In this document: piece after piece, positions 12,023 through 22,345 of the stretch
Numbering within the stretch: position 1 is the stretch's first letter
Layout of the letters: each line of letters starts with the position of its first letter
Assembly (NCBI GenBank): GCA_947179485.1
Contig: OX359246.1
Coordinates: 52,865,632-52,929,631 of the forward strand
Reading direction: 5' to 3'
DNA length: 64,000 nucleotides
Source: Allacma fusca
Lineage: Eukaryota; Arthropoda; Collembola; Symphypleona; Sminthuridae
Program-made: the position numbers and the translations under genes
The notes under the pieces: generated by a model
Told to the model about the DNA's origin: nothing
What the model saw: only the letters and a program-made list of their open reading frames with translations
Database searches by the model: none

Positions 12023-13431
12023 CAGAGATGTTCAAATGATTTTCCCTTCCTTCAATCCTTCGAATGCAAAAAAAGAGATTCATTTCCTTCCTTCAGACCT
12101 CTTTAGATTGAAGGCTTGGAAACAAAATTACTTCCTTCACCCTTCCTTCGAAGTTGTTTTATTGAGATCCTTCCTGAAGCCTTCAGTAATATTCTTCCCT
12201 CACCAAATTTCGTCTTCCGTAATATTTTATTTTCATATATGATACAACAAAGTCAAGATACGAAAATTACAGTACCCGCCAGAAATCGTCCTTCCATCGT
12301 ATTATACAGTAAAACTTGTCTATAGTGGCCGGCTATATAGTGGTTTCCTCCTCATAGTGGCCCATATCACGTTTCCCCGTCATAAGTCCTATCTTTTAAC
12401 ATTACGTACACCCCGCATATAATAGCTTTTTATATAGTGGTCTCCCTTCAATTGTGGCCTGGGATTTTTGACCATTCGTATATAAATACATGCTTTTATC
12501 TCTGCATACAGTGGTCCGAATAAACATCAGTGAAATTTAAATCGCGCGTAGTTTGTCAACTTGAAAAAACGTCATGCACATTCCATACCAAGTTGTGGCT
12601 TGGAATGGTTACTTATGTATGTATGCTCGGTATGATTGGTTTTCGAAGTTATTTTAAAGAGAACTATGACGTTTTGGGGGAAATACAGACAATCTCTTCC
12701 AAGGGGAGAGAACGTTCCTTCCAAATAAGGGTAGAGGTTCATTTTTTAACACAAGGCTTATATTTTAACAGCCTCATATAAGAAAGTTGCAGAATATCTT
12801 AAAATGCCAAAATCATCGGTATAAAAAATACATTCGAATAAAATACAAATTTCGTGTGGACAACGCTCTTAGGGAAAAAACAGAACGTTAAATGTTTACA
12901 TTGTCCTTCAAGAATTTCTCGCACGGAACAATATTAAAAGTATAAAGCATTCAAAAATTAGTAATTACTTTAATAAAATGTAATTGTTAATAAAATATTG
13001 CATACCAAGCAAGCATTAATGCATTAATCGGGAGTGAGAATTATTTAATTTTACGTACTGTATATAGTGGTTAGGACCACTATATCCGGCACAATGGTCC
13101 CTGTTAATAGTGGTCAAATTGTCTTGCACCTAGAGAAACCACTATAGACAAGTTTTACTGTATGTATCCTGGTACGTTACATGTGAATGAAAGCGCGTAT
13201 TGACGGCAATAGAGTTAGTTATATTGAAAGGTACATTCGGCGCGCGAAGGGTGATTGGGAAGCACCCTTCCGTCAACTTCAATTTTTTCATTAATGCGAT
13301 GAAGCCTTACTTGTTCCTTCGTAATTTTTTTCACCCTTCCTTCCCTTCCCTCTATTTCTTTCGAAAGAAGCGCATCCTTCCCTGAAGGAAGGCTTCTTTG
13401 AAGGGTACCCGTCGACGGGTGAACATCTCTG
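12023..13431. mobile_element. hAT-type element, word CTTCCTTC, copy 1
   Basis: Ends CAGAGATGTTCA and TGAACATCTCTG are inverted and match the family copy at 32796-33355 (CAGAGATGCGCA). CCTTCCTTCA words occur at 12040-12190 and 13260-13400. The expected 8-bp duplication is not seen (GTCCACGC left, GTACATTT right), so one flank has changed or the copy is recombinant. Interrupted by the pogo-like element 12307-13160. Confidence 0.72.
12307..13160. mobile_element. pogo/Tigger-like MITE, 854 bp
   Basis: Ends CAGTAAAACTTGTCTATAGT and ACTATAGACAAGTTTTACTG are perfect inverted repeats flanked by TA on both sides (12305-12306, 13161-13162), as in Tc1/mariner-pogo elements. TATAGTGG words recur at both ends (12320-12440 and 13055-13150). 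No transposase frame. Confidence 0.9.
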
Positions 13432-14387
13432 GTACATTTCCATAGGACATTTCTACATCGATGAAATAGGTGGTAAAAGTCAACGGCTGAGCAAATCGAA
13501 AATATAGATATCAGAGCCCAAGCGTCTACTCTATCCATTCTAATTTTAAGCAATGGTAGTGAATATTGTTTATGAAATTATGTTCTTCTGGAAATTACAA
13601 TGTGGTTATTACAGGGATTATTCACAAATAGGTTGGTGCCACAGAATTGCACCCTTCAAAATTCGGCCGTCAACAGATTCAATGCATTTTATATGGGAGA
13701 TTCGTCAATGACTGGTTTTTTGATCTTTTACGTAATTTTTAAACAACTAAATTGCACAAATCAATGCCTACGAGCTCTTGAACTCAGATACAACTATCAC
13801 TTTAGCGTCTTCTAGAACCTTAGAACAATACAATACAGATTGTACAAAAACAAAAACAATCTGATAGAAGTACAAAACAAAAACAAAACTCGGAGTACAA
13901 AACAATATCTTAGTTGTACTACTTTTGTACTTTTCGCCAAAGTACAATACAATACTAAAAGGACAAATTACAGCACTATTCACGAGAGAGAGGACGAGGA
14001 CAATCTGTAAAGTGCCATTGGATTGATGAGGAGAGAGTGCGAGTAGGATATATTCCATCTGACTAGGACGTAAAGACAGCTCCTAGTTGCTCGAGTGGTA
14101 GCTCGGACTTAGAAAATTTTTGCTCTCCTCTGCTCTGTACTCTGCCTGCTTTTTACATTGCAAGTTGCTCCTCACAATGTTGCTTGCTTTACTCTATGGT
14201 ACTCCATCCATCTCTCACAGATTATGTAGACACTATACAAACTTGCACCTATGTACCCTCAGTACTTGCTACGGTTGTGTACTTAAATATTTATGGTCCT
14301 AAATACGACTTCAAGGACTCAGCTAACCCTTGCAGTTGCATTTTAGTACATATCAATCAAAGTATACTCAACTCATAAACAAGGATG

Positions 14388-14972
14388 TGAATCGGAATTA
14401 GATTTGAAAATTTGAGGATTTTAATTCATATTGGAATTCCAAATAATTCCCAGGAAGTATTTTAATTCAAAATCGCATTCAAAAACATTTTTGGAATCGG
14501 AATTGGCATTCAAATATTTTTTACTGAATTCCGATTAAAATAAAGTATTGTTTTTAATGATGTATTTCATCAAGTGTACATACTTAAATATAAATTTAAA
14601 ATTGTCGCAATGTTTTAGTTACAACTTAAAGTTAATCAAAGAGCATTGGCGAACTAAAAATGGGCCGAAAGAAAATTAGTAATGTTAGAGTTCAAATATC
14701 AGTTGAACGTGCTTTTTCAGCTCTTAAAATTTTACTTAATGACCTGCGGGGGAAACTAGCTTCCCAAAACATTGATGATATCTTGTTTCTAAGGTTGAAC
14801 TTTTTAAGTAATTCAATTCTTTGTATTTTCAGTATACTAGGAGTATTCAAATAAATATTCATATCGGAATTCATAATGAACTATTGCTCGAGGATATTTA
14901 AATCCGTATTAGAATTAATATTTTTCAGTATTGATATAGGTATTTTAAATCCGAATTCTTCGCCTTGAATAT
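14388..14972. mobile_element. Degraded hAT element, word GAATTCCGAT
   Basis: GGAATTCC/GAATCGGAATT words surround a short transposase remnant. Approximate ends are CAAGGATGTGAATCGGAATT and the inverse of CAAGGCGAAGAATTCGGA; no duplication of the flank remains. The same word family occurs at 35141-35470 and 52304-55670. Confidence 0.55.
14660..14854 (+). pseudogene. hAT transposase C-terminal (hATC) fragment
   Basis: The 64-codon frame contains SVERAFSALKILLNDLR followed by LASQNIDDILFLRLN. This is the pattern of the hAT-family dimerisation domain (SERxFSxxxxxxxxxRxxLxxxxxxxLxFLxxN), which hAT transposases use to form oligomers. Only this C-terminal block is left; the RNase-H-like catalytic core and the BED finger are absent. 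It lies inside an element whose ends carry GAATTCCG words, so it is the only direct tie between that word and a transposase in the window. Confidence 0.8.
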
Positions 14973-15054
14973 TTTTTTACAAAAAATGCCTCTAAGATTT
15001 TATTCTAGTCTACAGTGTGGGCAACGGTAAAATAAATGTTCTCCTACATATTAT

Positions 15055-15979
15055 TAGGGATTGTCGATTTGAAAATGCCATGGCATATTGGGCATCATGC
15101 CTGCCCAAAATGCCAGGGCATTTTGGGCATTTTCAACTTTGGGCAAACACGTTGATTTTGGGCATATTCGGCACGGACATTTTCGGCATTTTCATTCCTG
15201 GGCATATTCGGCATTTTGGGCATATTCAGTTCAAATTTTCGGGTCGATTACCTTTTCCAGACATTATTGGTCCCTGCTACTACTTCCACTTGCTACTACC
15301 GCAAACTACCCCGCTCAATCGGTATAACAAAACTATTACTCGACGGTTTTAGCACAGGTAAATAAATCTGGTCAGTATCCAATTGTAGGAGTTGTAGTTT
15401 TTAAACGTCTAACCATCAACCATTGTTACTACTGGACAAAACTCACATTTTGGAATGTAATAAACTATGCCAACCTCGAAGCACTGGTCATAAAATTTGA
15501 GAAGTTTTATTTACGCTGGAGGTGGATGAAAGTTATACAAATCAAAGCTCTGATGGGGAGGATTTGTTGATGACGTATTTATCACTTTTAGTCTTCTCAT
15601 TATTTTTATACAAAATCCAACAAAATTGTATTCGTCAATAATTCAATATAAATTGTCTGTATGAAACACAGCGAGTATCTTTTGAAATATAATACATTTA
15701 AACAAAATTGCCATGTACGCCTTTAATAGGATTTCATTTTAATAGTGACATTTATTATTTATGATGTCATTAATGATTTATTATTATAAATTTATGACAG
15801 AAATGCAGAATATTCCCGGCTGAAAATGCCTAAAATGTCGAATATGCCCAAAATGCCCAAATTCAGGGCATTTTCCCAATGTGCCAATATGCCCAAAAAT
15901 ATGGCACGTTGGCGGGCATATTGGGCGTATTCAGCTTGGCAGGCATATATGCAAGGGCATTTTCAATCGACATTCCCTA
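15055..15979. mobile_element. hAT MITE, word GGGCAT, copy 1 (925 bp)
   Basis: Ends TAGGGATTGTCGATTTG and CAATCGACATTCCCTA are inverted; the TSD CATATTAT (15047-15054, 15980-15987) is exact. Both ends are built of TTTGGGCATATTC/AAAATGCCC words. The second copy is at 45045-45990. Inserted inside the MULE 14062-17248. Confidence 0.94.
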
Positions 15980-15987
15980 CATATTAT

Positions 15988-17063
15988 TATATCTTCCCAT
16001 TTTGCAAAGCTGGAATATTCGAAAAATAAGGAAACAATCACGATTAAAATTAATCCTAAAGGGTTTTATTGTCAATTCAAATGTATTTGTTTCATAAACG
16101 TCAAAATTCCAATCCAATGTATTCAAAACATTTCTATAAATTTCAATATCATTCAAATACTTTAATTCCCTATTAATTCCCGGAGGTACTAGATTCCCAA
16201 AAAATATCGTACCTTTATATCAATTAAATCTTGTGTGATTAATTATTAATAGTAAAGTGTTTTTAAATAATTAAGTGTTGCGATAAATAAATGCTACATG
16301 GTACGTTTAAAACTGTCAAACTATTTAAGCTTATAAAATATTGGTTAGCCAGCCTTGCTTTGATATTGTCCTTGTTAATATGCATTATGCTGGACAACGT
16401 TACTACAATTATTAGACTTTGTCGCAAAATATTTGAATGAACTATGGACTCTTTGATTCTTGGACGCGTTTCAACATTTTATTTTAATTTATTATATGTC
16501 TGACATGTGTTGATGGATGATTTATCCAAAGTTATAATTTAATTGTGGAGGTTTTTCTACACACACAAACGCTGCTTCCTTCCTGGCATTTCGGGACCTC
16601 ATCCTTATATATTTTTTTTGTTACTGCAAACTCAAAAGCCACATAGAGCCACACCAGTGCTTATAGTGTGATAACATGCACATATTTTTACACACAGTGA
16701 ATAACAATTCCAGTCAACAGTTTCTTGGATTTTCTGATTAAAAAAAAGCTCCCAGTAATTCATTGAGTAAATAATACTTAGCATTTAACATGCAATAATA
16801 ATAATTATTATCCTCAGTATAATTTAAACCAAGAACGTCCTTGCATTTAAAAGATTCATAATGTAATTAACTTTGAAGAATTTGTAGTTGTTGTTGTCTG
16901 GATTGACTACCTCTACTCAATTATTGTTATTGCTCATACATGCCATAAGAAGGGGAGGAATAATAATAAAATTCCATGTTTTACGATCCACATGAATTAT
17001 GTTATATTTGTACGGACCCAAAGGTAAGGTGTGTAAGTAAGTGTGGAAGTTGCATTTGGAGGT
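15988..17063. other. Interior of MULE, no gene seen
   Basis: AT-rich sequence with short A/T homopolymers and scattered AAT triplets (16790-16815). No transposase motif found in any frame. Confidence 0.5.
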
Positions 17064-17315
17064 TCAAGTTTGTATAGTGTCTACATAATCTGTGAGAGAT
17101 GGATGGAGTACCATAGAGTAAAGCAAGCAACATTGTGAGGAGCAACTTGCAATGTAAAAAGCAGGCAGAGTACAGAGCAGAGGAGAGCAAATATTTTCTA
17201 AGTCCGAGCTACCACTCGAGCAACTAGGAGCTGTCTTTACGTCCTAGTTTCCATCTGTCGCACAAAAAGGCACAGGGAGAGAAAACCGCCCATCTATGGT
17301 GCGAGCATAAAACAG

Positions 17316-17404
17316 CCATTGGATTCGCCAATGGAAAGTATAACTATACCGCATAAAAGCCGCCTATTAGCCTTAGTGGTAATTGATACTCGCAAACCAA
17401 TAGG
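17316..17404 (+). promoter_or_regulatory. Possible USP48 promoter, CCAAT boxes
   Basis: Three NF-Y-type pentamers lie close together: CCATTGG at 17316, CCAATGG at 17328 (forming an inverted pair) and CCAATAGG at 17397. They sit 550-635 bp upstream of the USP48 start codon in a stretch free of transposon ends and somewhat richer in GC than its surroundings. No TATA box can be assigned with confidence, and the transcription start is not visible. Inference from motif clustering and position only. Confidence 0.35.
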
Positions 17405-17950
17405 AGCACGCGTTTAGGAGGGAGAGCGAAGATTTAAAAACATCCTCGAATCGTTGTCAAATTATGATATTTAGACTAGCAGCAGCCCTGTGCTTCACAG
17501 GAACAATTACTTGGAGGGGTGGTAGTGTGAGTGTAGAGGCTTAATCGCTTACAAATCAAGCCCAGTCGTGGAGACTTACTGGATGCCTAAATCTTGCGCG
17601 CTGATCTTAAGAGTAGAGCGCGAAATTTTAATAGCCACAAACTCCATTCCTAGGCCATTAATTTATAAGGATAGATTTAGATGTTCGTTTTGACTGAAGG
17701 TGGTAAAGGGGAATTGTTTTGAAAAGGAAGTGGTAATGATTGTACGTATTATAGACTTACTAGTGGTGGTTAGGTAATACATAGTTACAAGATAGTAGTT
17801 CTAGCATTGCACAACCCCTGTCATGCTTGGAGAGTTGAAATGGAAGTGAATTAATTATGTATAGAAGCATTTTGTTAGATTTCCATACTTAAAAATTTAG
17901 TTTCTTCTAGGACATGCGATTTATTGTGTTGGTAGGAACAAGTTTTAGTA

Positions 17951-18087
17951 ATGGCTCCGACTAAAACTGATATTTCTCCATGGAAGTGGGTTGCGATGAC
18001 TAAACCCGAAGAAGTTACTATAGAGGAGGTTTACCTGTCTTACCGTTTGAAGGGACCTGGTGTACCCAAGTGCTCTTTTAGATGCTT
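17951..18087 (+). CDS. USP48: USP48 exon 1 (start codon)
   Basis: Starts ATGGCTCCG (MAP, as in vertebrate USP48) and encodes residues 1-45 plus two bases. It contains WKWV and KPEEV, which match the conserved N-terminal WxW/PEEV block. Donor is CTT|GTAAGA. Phase 2. Intron 1 is 123 bp. Confidence 0.9.
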
Positions 18088-18210
18088 GTAAGACGTTACT
18101 GTATCCTTTTATGAAATCTATTTTATGAAAATCTATAGCCAAAAGGTTCTGCCAAAAATTTCAAAACAAAAAATTCCTAAAATTTAAAGCCTACTGAATG
18201 CTTTCTGCAG

Positions 18211-18528
18211 GAGAAACTGTCGAAAGAACCCGTATTGTTTGTGGGGACTTGGCGAAAAAGCTTGGATTTTATGTGGAACCGAGGATAATTCTGATGAAGA
18301 TAATAATCCAGAATTTCGAAAAGAAGATTCGTTTGTAGGAATAATTAACTTGGGAACTACCTGTTATGTAAATGCTCTCTTGCAGTTGTGGTTTCACAAT
18401 CCAATCATTCGTCCTGCTATTTTGAGTTGGCGTCCGTCATACGTTACAGAGGAGGGGAAATATCAACCACTCTGTTTGATGGGCCACCTTCAAGCGATGT
18501 TTGCAAGAATGAAAGTTTCAAAAAGAAG
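18211..18528 (+). CDS. USP48: USP48 exon 2 (catalytic Cys box)
   Basis: Acceptor CTTTCTGCAG. Encodes residues 46-151, starting RNCRKNPYC, the conserved Cys-rich pre-catalytic segment, then DSFVGIINLGTTCYVN with catalytic Cys97 and the LLQLWF helix. An acidic patch (EDNSDEDNN) precedes the Cys box. Donor AAG|GTAAAT, phase 2. Intron 2 is 87 bp. Confidence 0.95.
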
Positions 18529-18615
18529 GTAAATAATTATGGTTTCTAACACAATTACTGCTGAGATAATTTTGATTAAAATGAAACTTTCATGAATACT
18601 ATGTTGCTTGTTTAG

Positions 18616-19032
18616 TGCAATTGATCCGACAACGTTAATCGAATATTTAAACTTAAATACCGGGGAGCAGCAAGATGCTCAAGAGTTCGCAAAGCTTTTC
18701 ATGTCAGTTTTATCAACTTTAGCTCAGGAAGACAACGTGAGTAAAGAATTAAACCGGGCTTTCGAAGGGACTTCGATGTTTGAGATGGAGTGCAAAGCGT
18801 GCCATTCAAAATATGGCACTGAGGAGAAATTTACTGAGCTGGACTTGTGTGTTAAAGACGTCAAGGATACCACGGCTTCATTTCTAAAGCTTTTTACTGA
18901 AGAGGAATTAAGTGGTGATAATCAGTACCTTTGTCCGAGCTGCTGTGGAAAAACAGATGCTATACGACGTTTCCAACTTTTGAACCTTCCACCTGTACTT
19001 AACATTCAGCTTCTTCGGTTTATCTATGACAA
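18616..19032 (+). CDS. USP48: USP48 exon 3 (QQDAQEF and zinc ribbon)
   Basis: Acceptor TTGTTTAG. Encodes residues 152-290: IDPTTLIEYLNL, then TGEQQDAQEFAKLFMSVL (USP box 2), CKAC and CPSC zinc-binding pairs of the fingers subdomain, and the LPPVLNIQLLRF strand before the palm. Donor ACAA|GTAACA, phase 2. Intron 3 is 113 bp. Confidence 0.95.
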
Positions 19033-19145
19033 GTAACAAAATCATCTTCGAATTTACGACTTAATAATTACACTTGAATGCCTTGAAATTGTAATGGCTA
19101 ATGACAAGTTTATGTTTACGCATATATGTATTCATTATTACACAG

Positions 19146-20440
19146 GGACAGTCGGAGAAAAAAGAAAGTATCGACTCCTTACTATTTTCCCGAGATTCTC
19201 GATATGAAACATTATGTTCAGTGTAACAGTTCCAAAACTATTGACGACCGTCAGTACGTTTACCAACTTACCGGATATCTTGTTCATAATGGAATTAGCG
19301 CTTCCTCTGGTCACTATGTAGCTCATATACGAGACATTCGAACGGGTGCATGGTTAATTTTCAACGACGAAGCCGTTTCTGAGCAAAAATCGTCAGCAAA
19401 AAGCAAAATTGAAGAAGATTTTACTTCTAAATCTGAGAAAACAGGGGAATACAAGTCAACCGGAGCGTATATGCTTGTCTATACTCACCGCAGCCTCAGT
19501 ACGTCACCCCCAGCTGATCCGGAAATTCCTTCTTACTTGAAGCAGTTGATTATGGATGAAGATTCTTTGTTTGAATCCGAATTCAAAACCACCAAAACCG
19601 AAAGGGACTTAAAGGCGCAATATTTTGAGGAAAGGAAAAACTGTATAGACAAATTGTACAATCTTTTAGTGCCAGAGAAGCAACCAGTGGCTGGTAGTAC
19701 CGACAAAGATATTCAGGTATCAGATGTTGCTTTAGCCAGCAAAGCTCTTGATAAAGAAAGTAGTTATAAAAAAGTGAAGGGCAAAGAAAATCAGGACACT
19801 AATTTGGGTCGAAAAAACAAGGAAAAATCAAAGGATTTTAAATTGTCGAGTTCGCAGTTGGCAGTAAACAAGGCAAAAGTTTATGAAGATTGTTATACTA
19901 TTGATTTAATGGATTTTATTCCGTGCACCTGGATGTTGTCTTGGCTAAGCCCTAAAACTGAAACGGTTCCATTTCTGTCAACACAAGACATACGCTGCAT
20001 TCATGAAAAGCTTCTTCTTCCGTTAGGATTAACAAGTTCGGTTTACAAAGCTATTCCTAGTGATGTAGCCGATATTCTTTACGCTAAATATGGTGAAGAC
20101 AGTAGTCGTTTATCTGGAACGGACGCCCTATGCTTACAATGTGTTGAGACTCAATGTCGTATTCAACGAACAATAAATGATTTAGATTTTCATGCGAAGC
20201 AGGTGCATGAGTTATCTAATGCGTGCTTAAAAAATTACGACAGATACAGAAAATGCACAGATACAGTCATCTACACAGACACTTTCTGGGAAGGCAAATA
20301 TTGGGTGTCGAAAAATTCTTTGCGTAAGTGGAAAGGCTGGGCTAGATCATCCATTTTGCCTGAAAGTTTGGATTCAGAAAATACTTTGAGTCAAGAACAC
20401 GTTAGGCAACTCTTCAATGACGATATCAAATGCTTTCACG
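19146..20440 (+). CDS. USP48: USP48 exon 4 (His box, linker, first DUSP)
   Basis: Acceptor TTACACAG. Residues 291-722. Holds FPEILDM, LVHNGISASSGHYVAHI with catalytic His347, WLIFNDEAV with the third catalytic residue, a variable Lys/Glu-rich linker (about residues 430-490) and a DUSP-type block with CTWMLSWL, CIHEKL and ALCLQCVETQC. Ends FNDDIKCFHG, the beginning of the second DUSP. The donor CACG|GTAAAT is inferred: the frame stays open 42 bases past it, but the alignment with USP48 resumes only in exon 5. Confidence 0.92.
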
Positions 20441-21167
20441 GTAAATTTTATCGTATTTGTCACAGCATGTTTTTAATTGACTAATTAACAATCCAGTGTA
20501 TTTCTAATATACTGATTATGCATGAGCACATCGAGACAGCAAATCGAGATTCTCGATATTCTCGATCTTTTTTTACCATCGAGACTAATCGAGACATCTC
20601 GATAATTTATCGAGAATCTTGTTAATTTTTCGTCTCGATAAAATGCGCATACGCGTCAAAAAAGCGGATACTCTGTATAAGAATGCTAAACTCATAGAGT
20701 CTGAACAATGGTGGAAAATGTTTTACTGAATTCGGATGTTAACTCTTCAATGAAAAAAATATTGCTGCAGTTTATTTAAAAATATTTCGGTGGAGAAAAT
20801 TAATTTCACATCACATCCAAGAGGATCAGGAGAAAATTATATCGAGAGAACTACATTAATATTATAGTTTTAAATAAGTTGTGGTTTTAATGAATACGGG
20901 GACTTGCAAAATTAACCACAATGTACATTTTTGTCCCCTTATTCAATAATTTTGGGCTGTCTCGATTGTCTCGATATGAATGTGTTCTCGATGTCTCGAT
21001 TTATAAAATTCTCGATCTCGATATTTTGTTCTAAAACAAGAACAAGACTATCGAGAATTTTAAATGATTCTAGACACTCATGCCTAATACTGATAGCTCA
21101 ATCCTTTATCGTTTTGGATGTATTATGCTCGTATTATGACAATATTTGAATGAAGTTTTTTGTTTAG
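20441..21167 (+). other. USP48 intron 4, mostly one transposon
   Basis: 727 bp, of which 578 bp is a hAT MITE plus its duplicated 8 bp. Without it the intron would be about 149 bp, in line with introns 1-3, 5 and 7. Confidence 0.9.
20517..21086. mobile_element. hAT MITE, word TCGAGA, copy 1 (570 bp)
   Basis: Ends TATGCATGAGCACATCGAGA (first bases mutated from TAGG) and GACACTCATGCCTA; the TSD ATACTGAT (20509-20516, 21087-21094) is exact. TCTCGATA/TATCGAGA words fill both ends. An about 99% identical, equally long copy in the same orientation is at 59438-60007; I count roughly five or six differences. Confidence 0.95.
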
Positions 21168-21295
21168 GGAACCTATCATTAGATGAATCGCTTCGTCGTC
21201 CAGTGTGCATTGAGACTTGGAGTATTCTAGACAAATATTTTCCACAGTGCTTTACAGCTAGTGCTCAAGGTAGCCCACCATGTAAAGTGTGCGAG
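21168..21295 (+). CDS. USP48: USP48 exon 5 (second DUSP)
   Basis: Acceptor TTTGTTTAG. Encodes residues 723-765: NLSLDESLRRPVCIETWSIL, DKYFP, then CKVCE. It aligns with the DUSP segment of USP48 that ends in a CxxC-like pair. Donor GAG|GTAATT, phase 0. Intron 5 is 173 bp. Confidence 0.9.
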
Positions 21296-21468
21296 GTAAT
21301 TTACGCAAATATATTCAGTGGTTAAGTTATGAATTAATTACTGATCACTTTTGAAAAGTTTTCGCCATGCCAATCAGGCTCCTCTGTACTCTCGAGATGC
21401 CTGATTCAATAATACTTTAAAGCAATAATTTTTCAAATTATTAACTGGACTGTATTATTTCCTGTCAG

Positions 21469-21641
21469 GATATGAAAGCGCAGAACGTAAGTGTTGTGAT
21501 GGAGAACAAACGATTCGCGGAGAAAATTAAAGATGCGTTGAGTGATCTCGTAAGAAATAAGAATCGACCTAATCCCGGCTCACCTGGTGTATTCTATTTT
21601 ATTAGCGAAGAATTTGTTCGTCGTATTGCTTCATTTCTCAG
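21469..21641 (+). CDS. USP48: USP48 exon 6
   Basis: Acceptor TTTCCTGTCAG. Encodes residues 766-822: a charged helix (NKRFAEKIKDAL), then NKNRPNPGSPGVFYFISEEF, matching the conserved KNRP...YIVSxxF stretch of USP48. Donor CTCAG|GTAAAC, phase 2. It is followed by the very large intron 6. Confidence 0.92.
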
Positions 21642-21771
21642 GTAAACGAATTGTTAAAATCGTTTTCATTCCTCTGCGTACTGCTTTTTCTTCTTCTTTC
21701 ATAATGATTTTGGAATTGTGTATCCAGTCTAGGGTATTCTCCCCTATTATCATAGGGGGAAACCCTGGTAT

Positions 21772-22345
21772 GCCAGAACAATTCGAGACCCCTCTGGAGA
21801 AAGGGCCAGAAGTGAGACCCATGGCCGGCCGGAGGCCGGACATGGGTCTCATTTCTGACCACGGGTGCCCCGACAGACCCCAGCGTTTCCAGGGTGTCCG
21901 GACAAGGGTCTCATTTCAGACCCAGTGTCCCGAACGACCCCAGCTTTCCTACGATGTCCGGAGAAGGACCTTGGGTGTCCCGAAAGAGACACCAGCTCTC
22001 TTGCAGTGTCCGGTCAGACGCCGTTGACCCTGGGGTGTCCGGACAGACCCCAGTTGACACTGGGTGTCCGGACAGGGACATGGGGTGTCCCGAAAGAGAC
22101 CCCAGCTCTCCCACGGTGTCCTGACACACCCCAGTTGACCCAGGGTGTCCGGACAGACCCCAGCAATCCTATAGTGTCTGAATATGATCCTAGCTCTCAC
22201 AGGGTCTCCGGACAGACCCCAGTTGACCTGGGTCTCACTGTTACAACTTCTCCAGGGGTCTGAAAAGACCTGACACATGCATTCGAACAGACCCCATGTG
22301 TCCTAGGGTGTCCGGGCAGACCCCAGTTGACCTAGGGTGTCAGGA
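21772..22345. repeat. Minisatellite, word GTGTCCGGACAGACCCC
   Basis: Degenerate units of GGGTGTCCGGACAGACCCCA with spacers such as GTTGACC and GCTCTCC, spaced about 45-60 bp. The core GTCCGGAC is palindromic. Frames are open on both strands, which is a by-product of the composition and not coding. GC-rich, in sharp contrast with the flanks. Starts about 130 bp into intron 6. Confidence 0.85.

Larger units (their letters stand above)
10954..13978. mobile_element. hAT-type element, word GTACAAAAC
   Basis: Ends TAGTGCTGTAAT and ATTACAGCACTA are inverted. Flanks CTCACGAG (10946-10953) and TTCACGAG (13979-13986) match at 7 of 8 bases. GTACAAAACAAAAAC words fill 10970-11115 and 13800-13965. The interior holds a 39-bp tandem repeat, an (ATT)n microsatellite and two later nested insertions (12023-13431 and 12307-13160). 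Confidence 0.85.
14062..17248. mobile_element. Mutator-like (MULE) element with long TIRs
   Basis: The first about 185 bp (14062-14246) return inverted at 17064-17248, beginning ACTAGGACGTAAAGACAG. Exact 9-bp duplications TTCCATCTG flank the element (14053-14061, 17249-17257). Long TIRs with a 9-bp TSD are the signature of Mutator-like elements. No transposase is visible; the interior holds a broken hAT piece (14388-14972) and a complete hAT MITE (15055-15979). It ends about 70 bp upstream of the CCAAT boxes proposed for USP48. Confidence 0.9.

Noticed and set aside
20441..20484. Exon 4 reading on to a stop at 20484 as a short isoform
   Set aside because: The homologous USP48 sequence ends at the GTAAAT donor and resumes in exon 5; the 14 extra codons have no counterpart.
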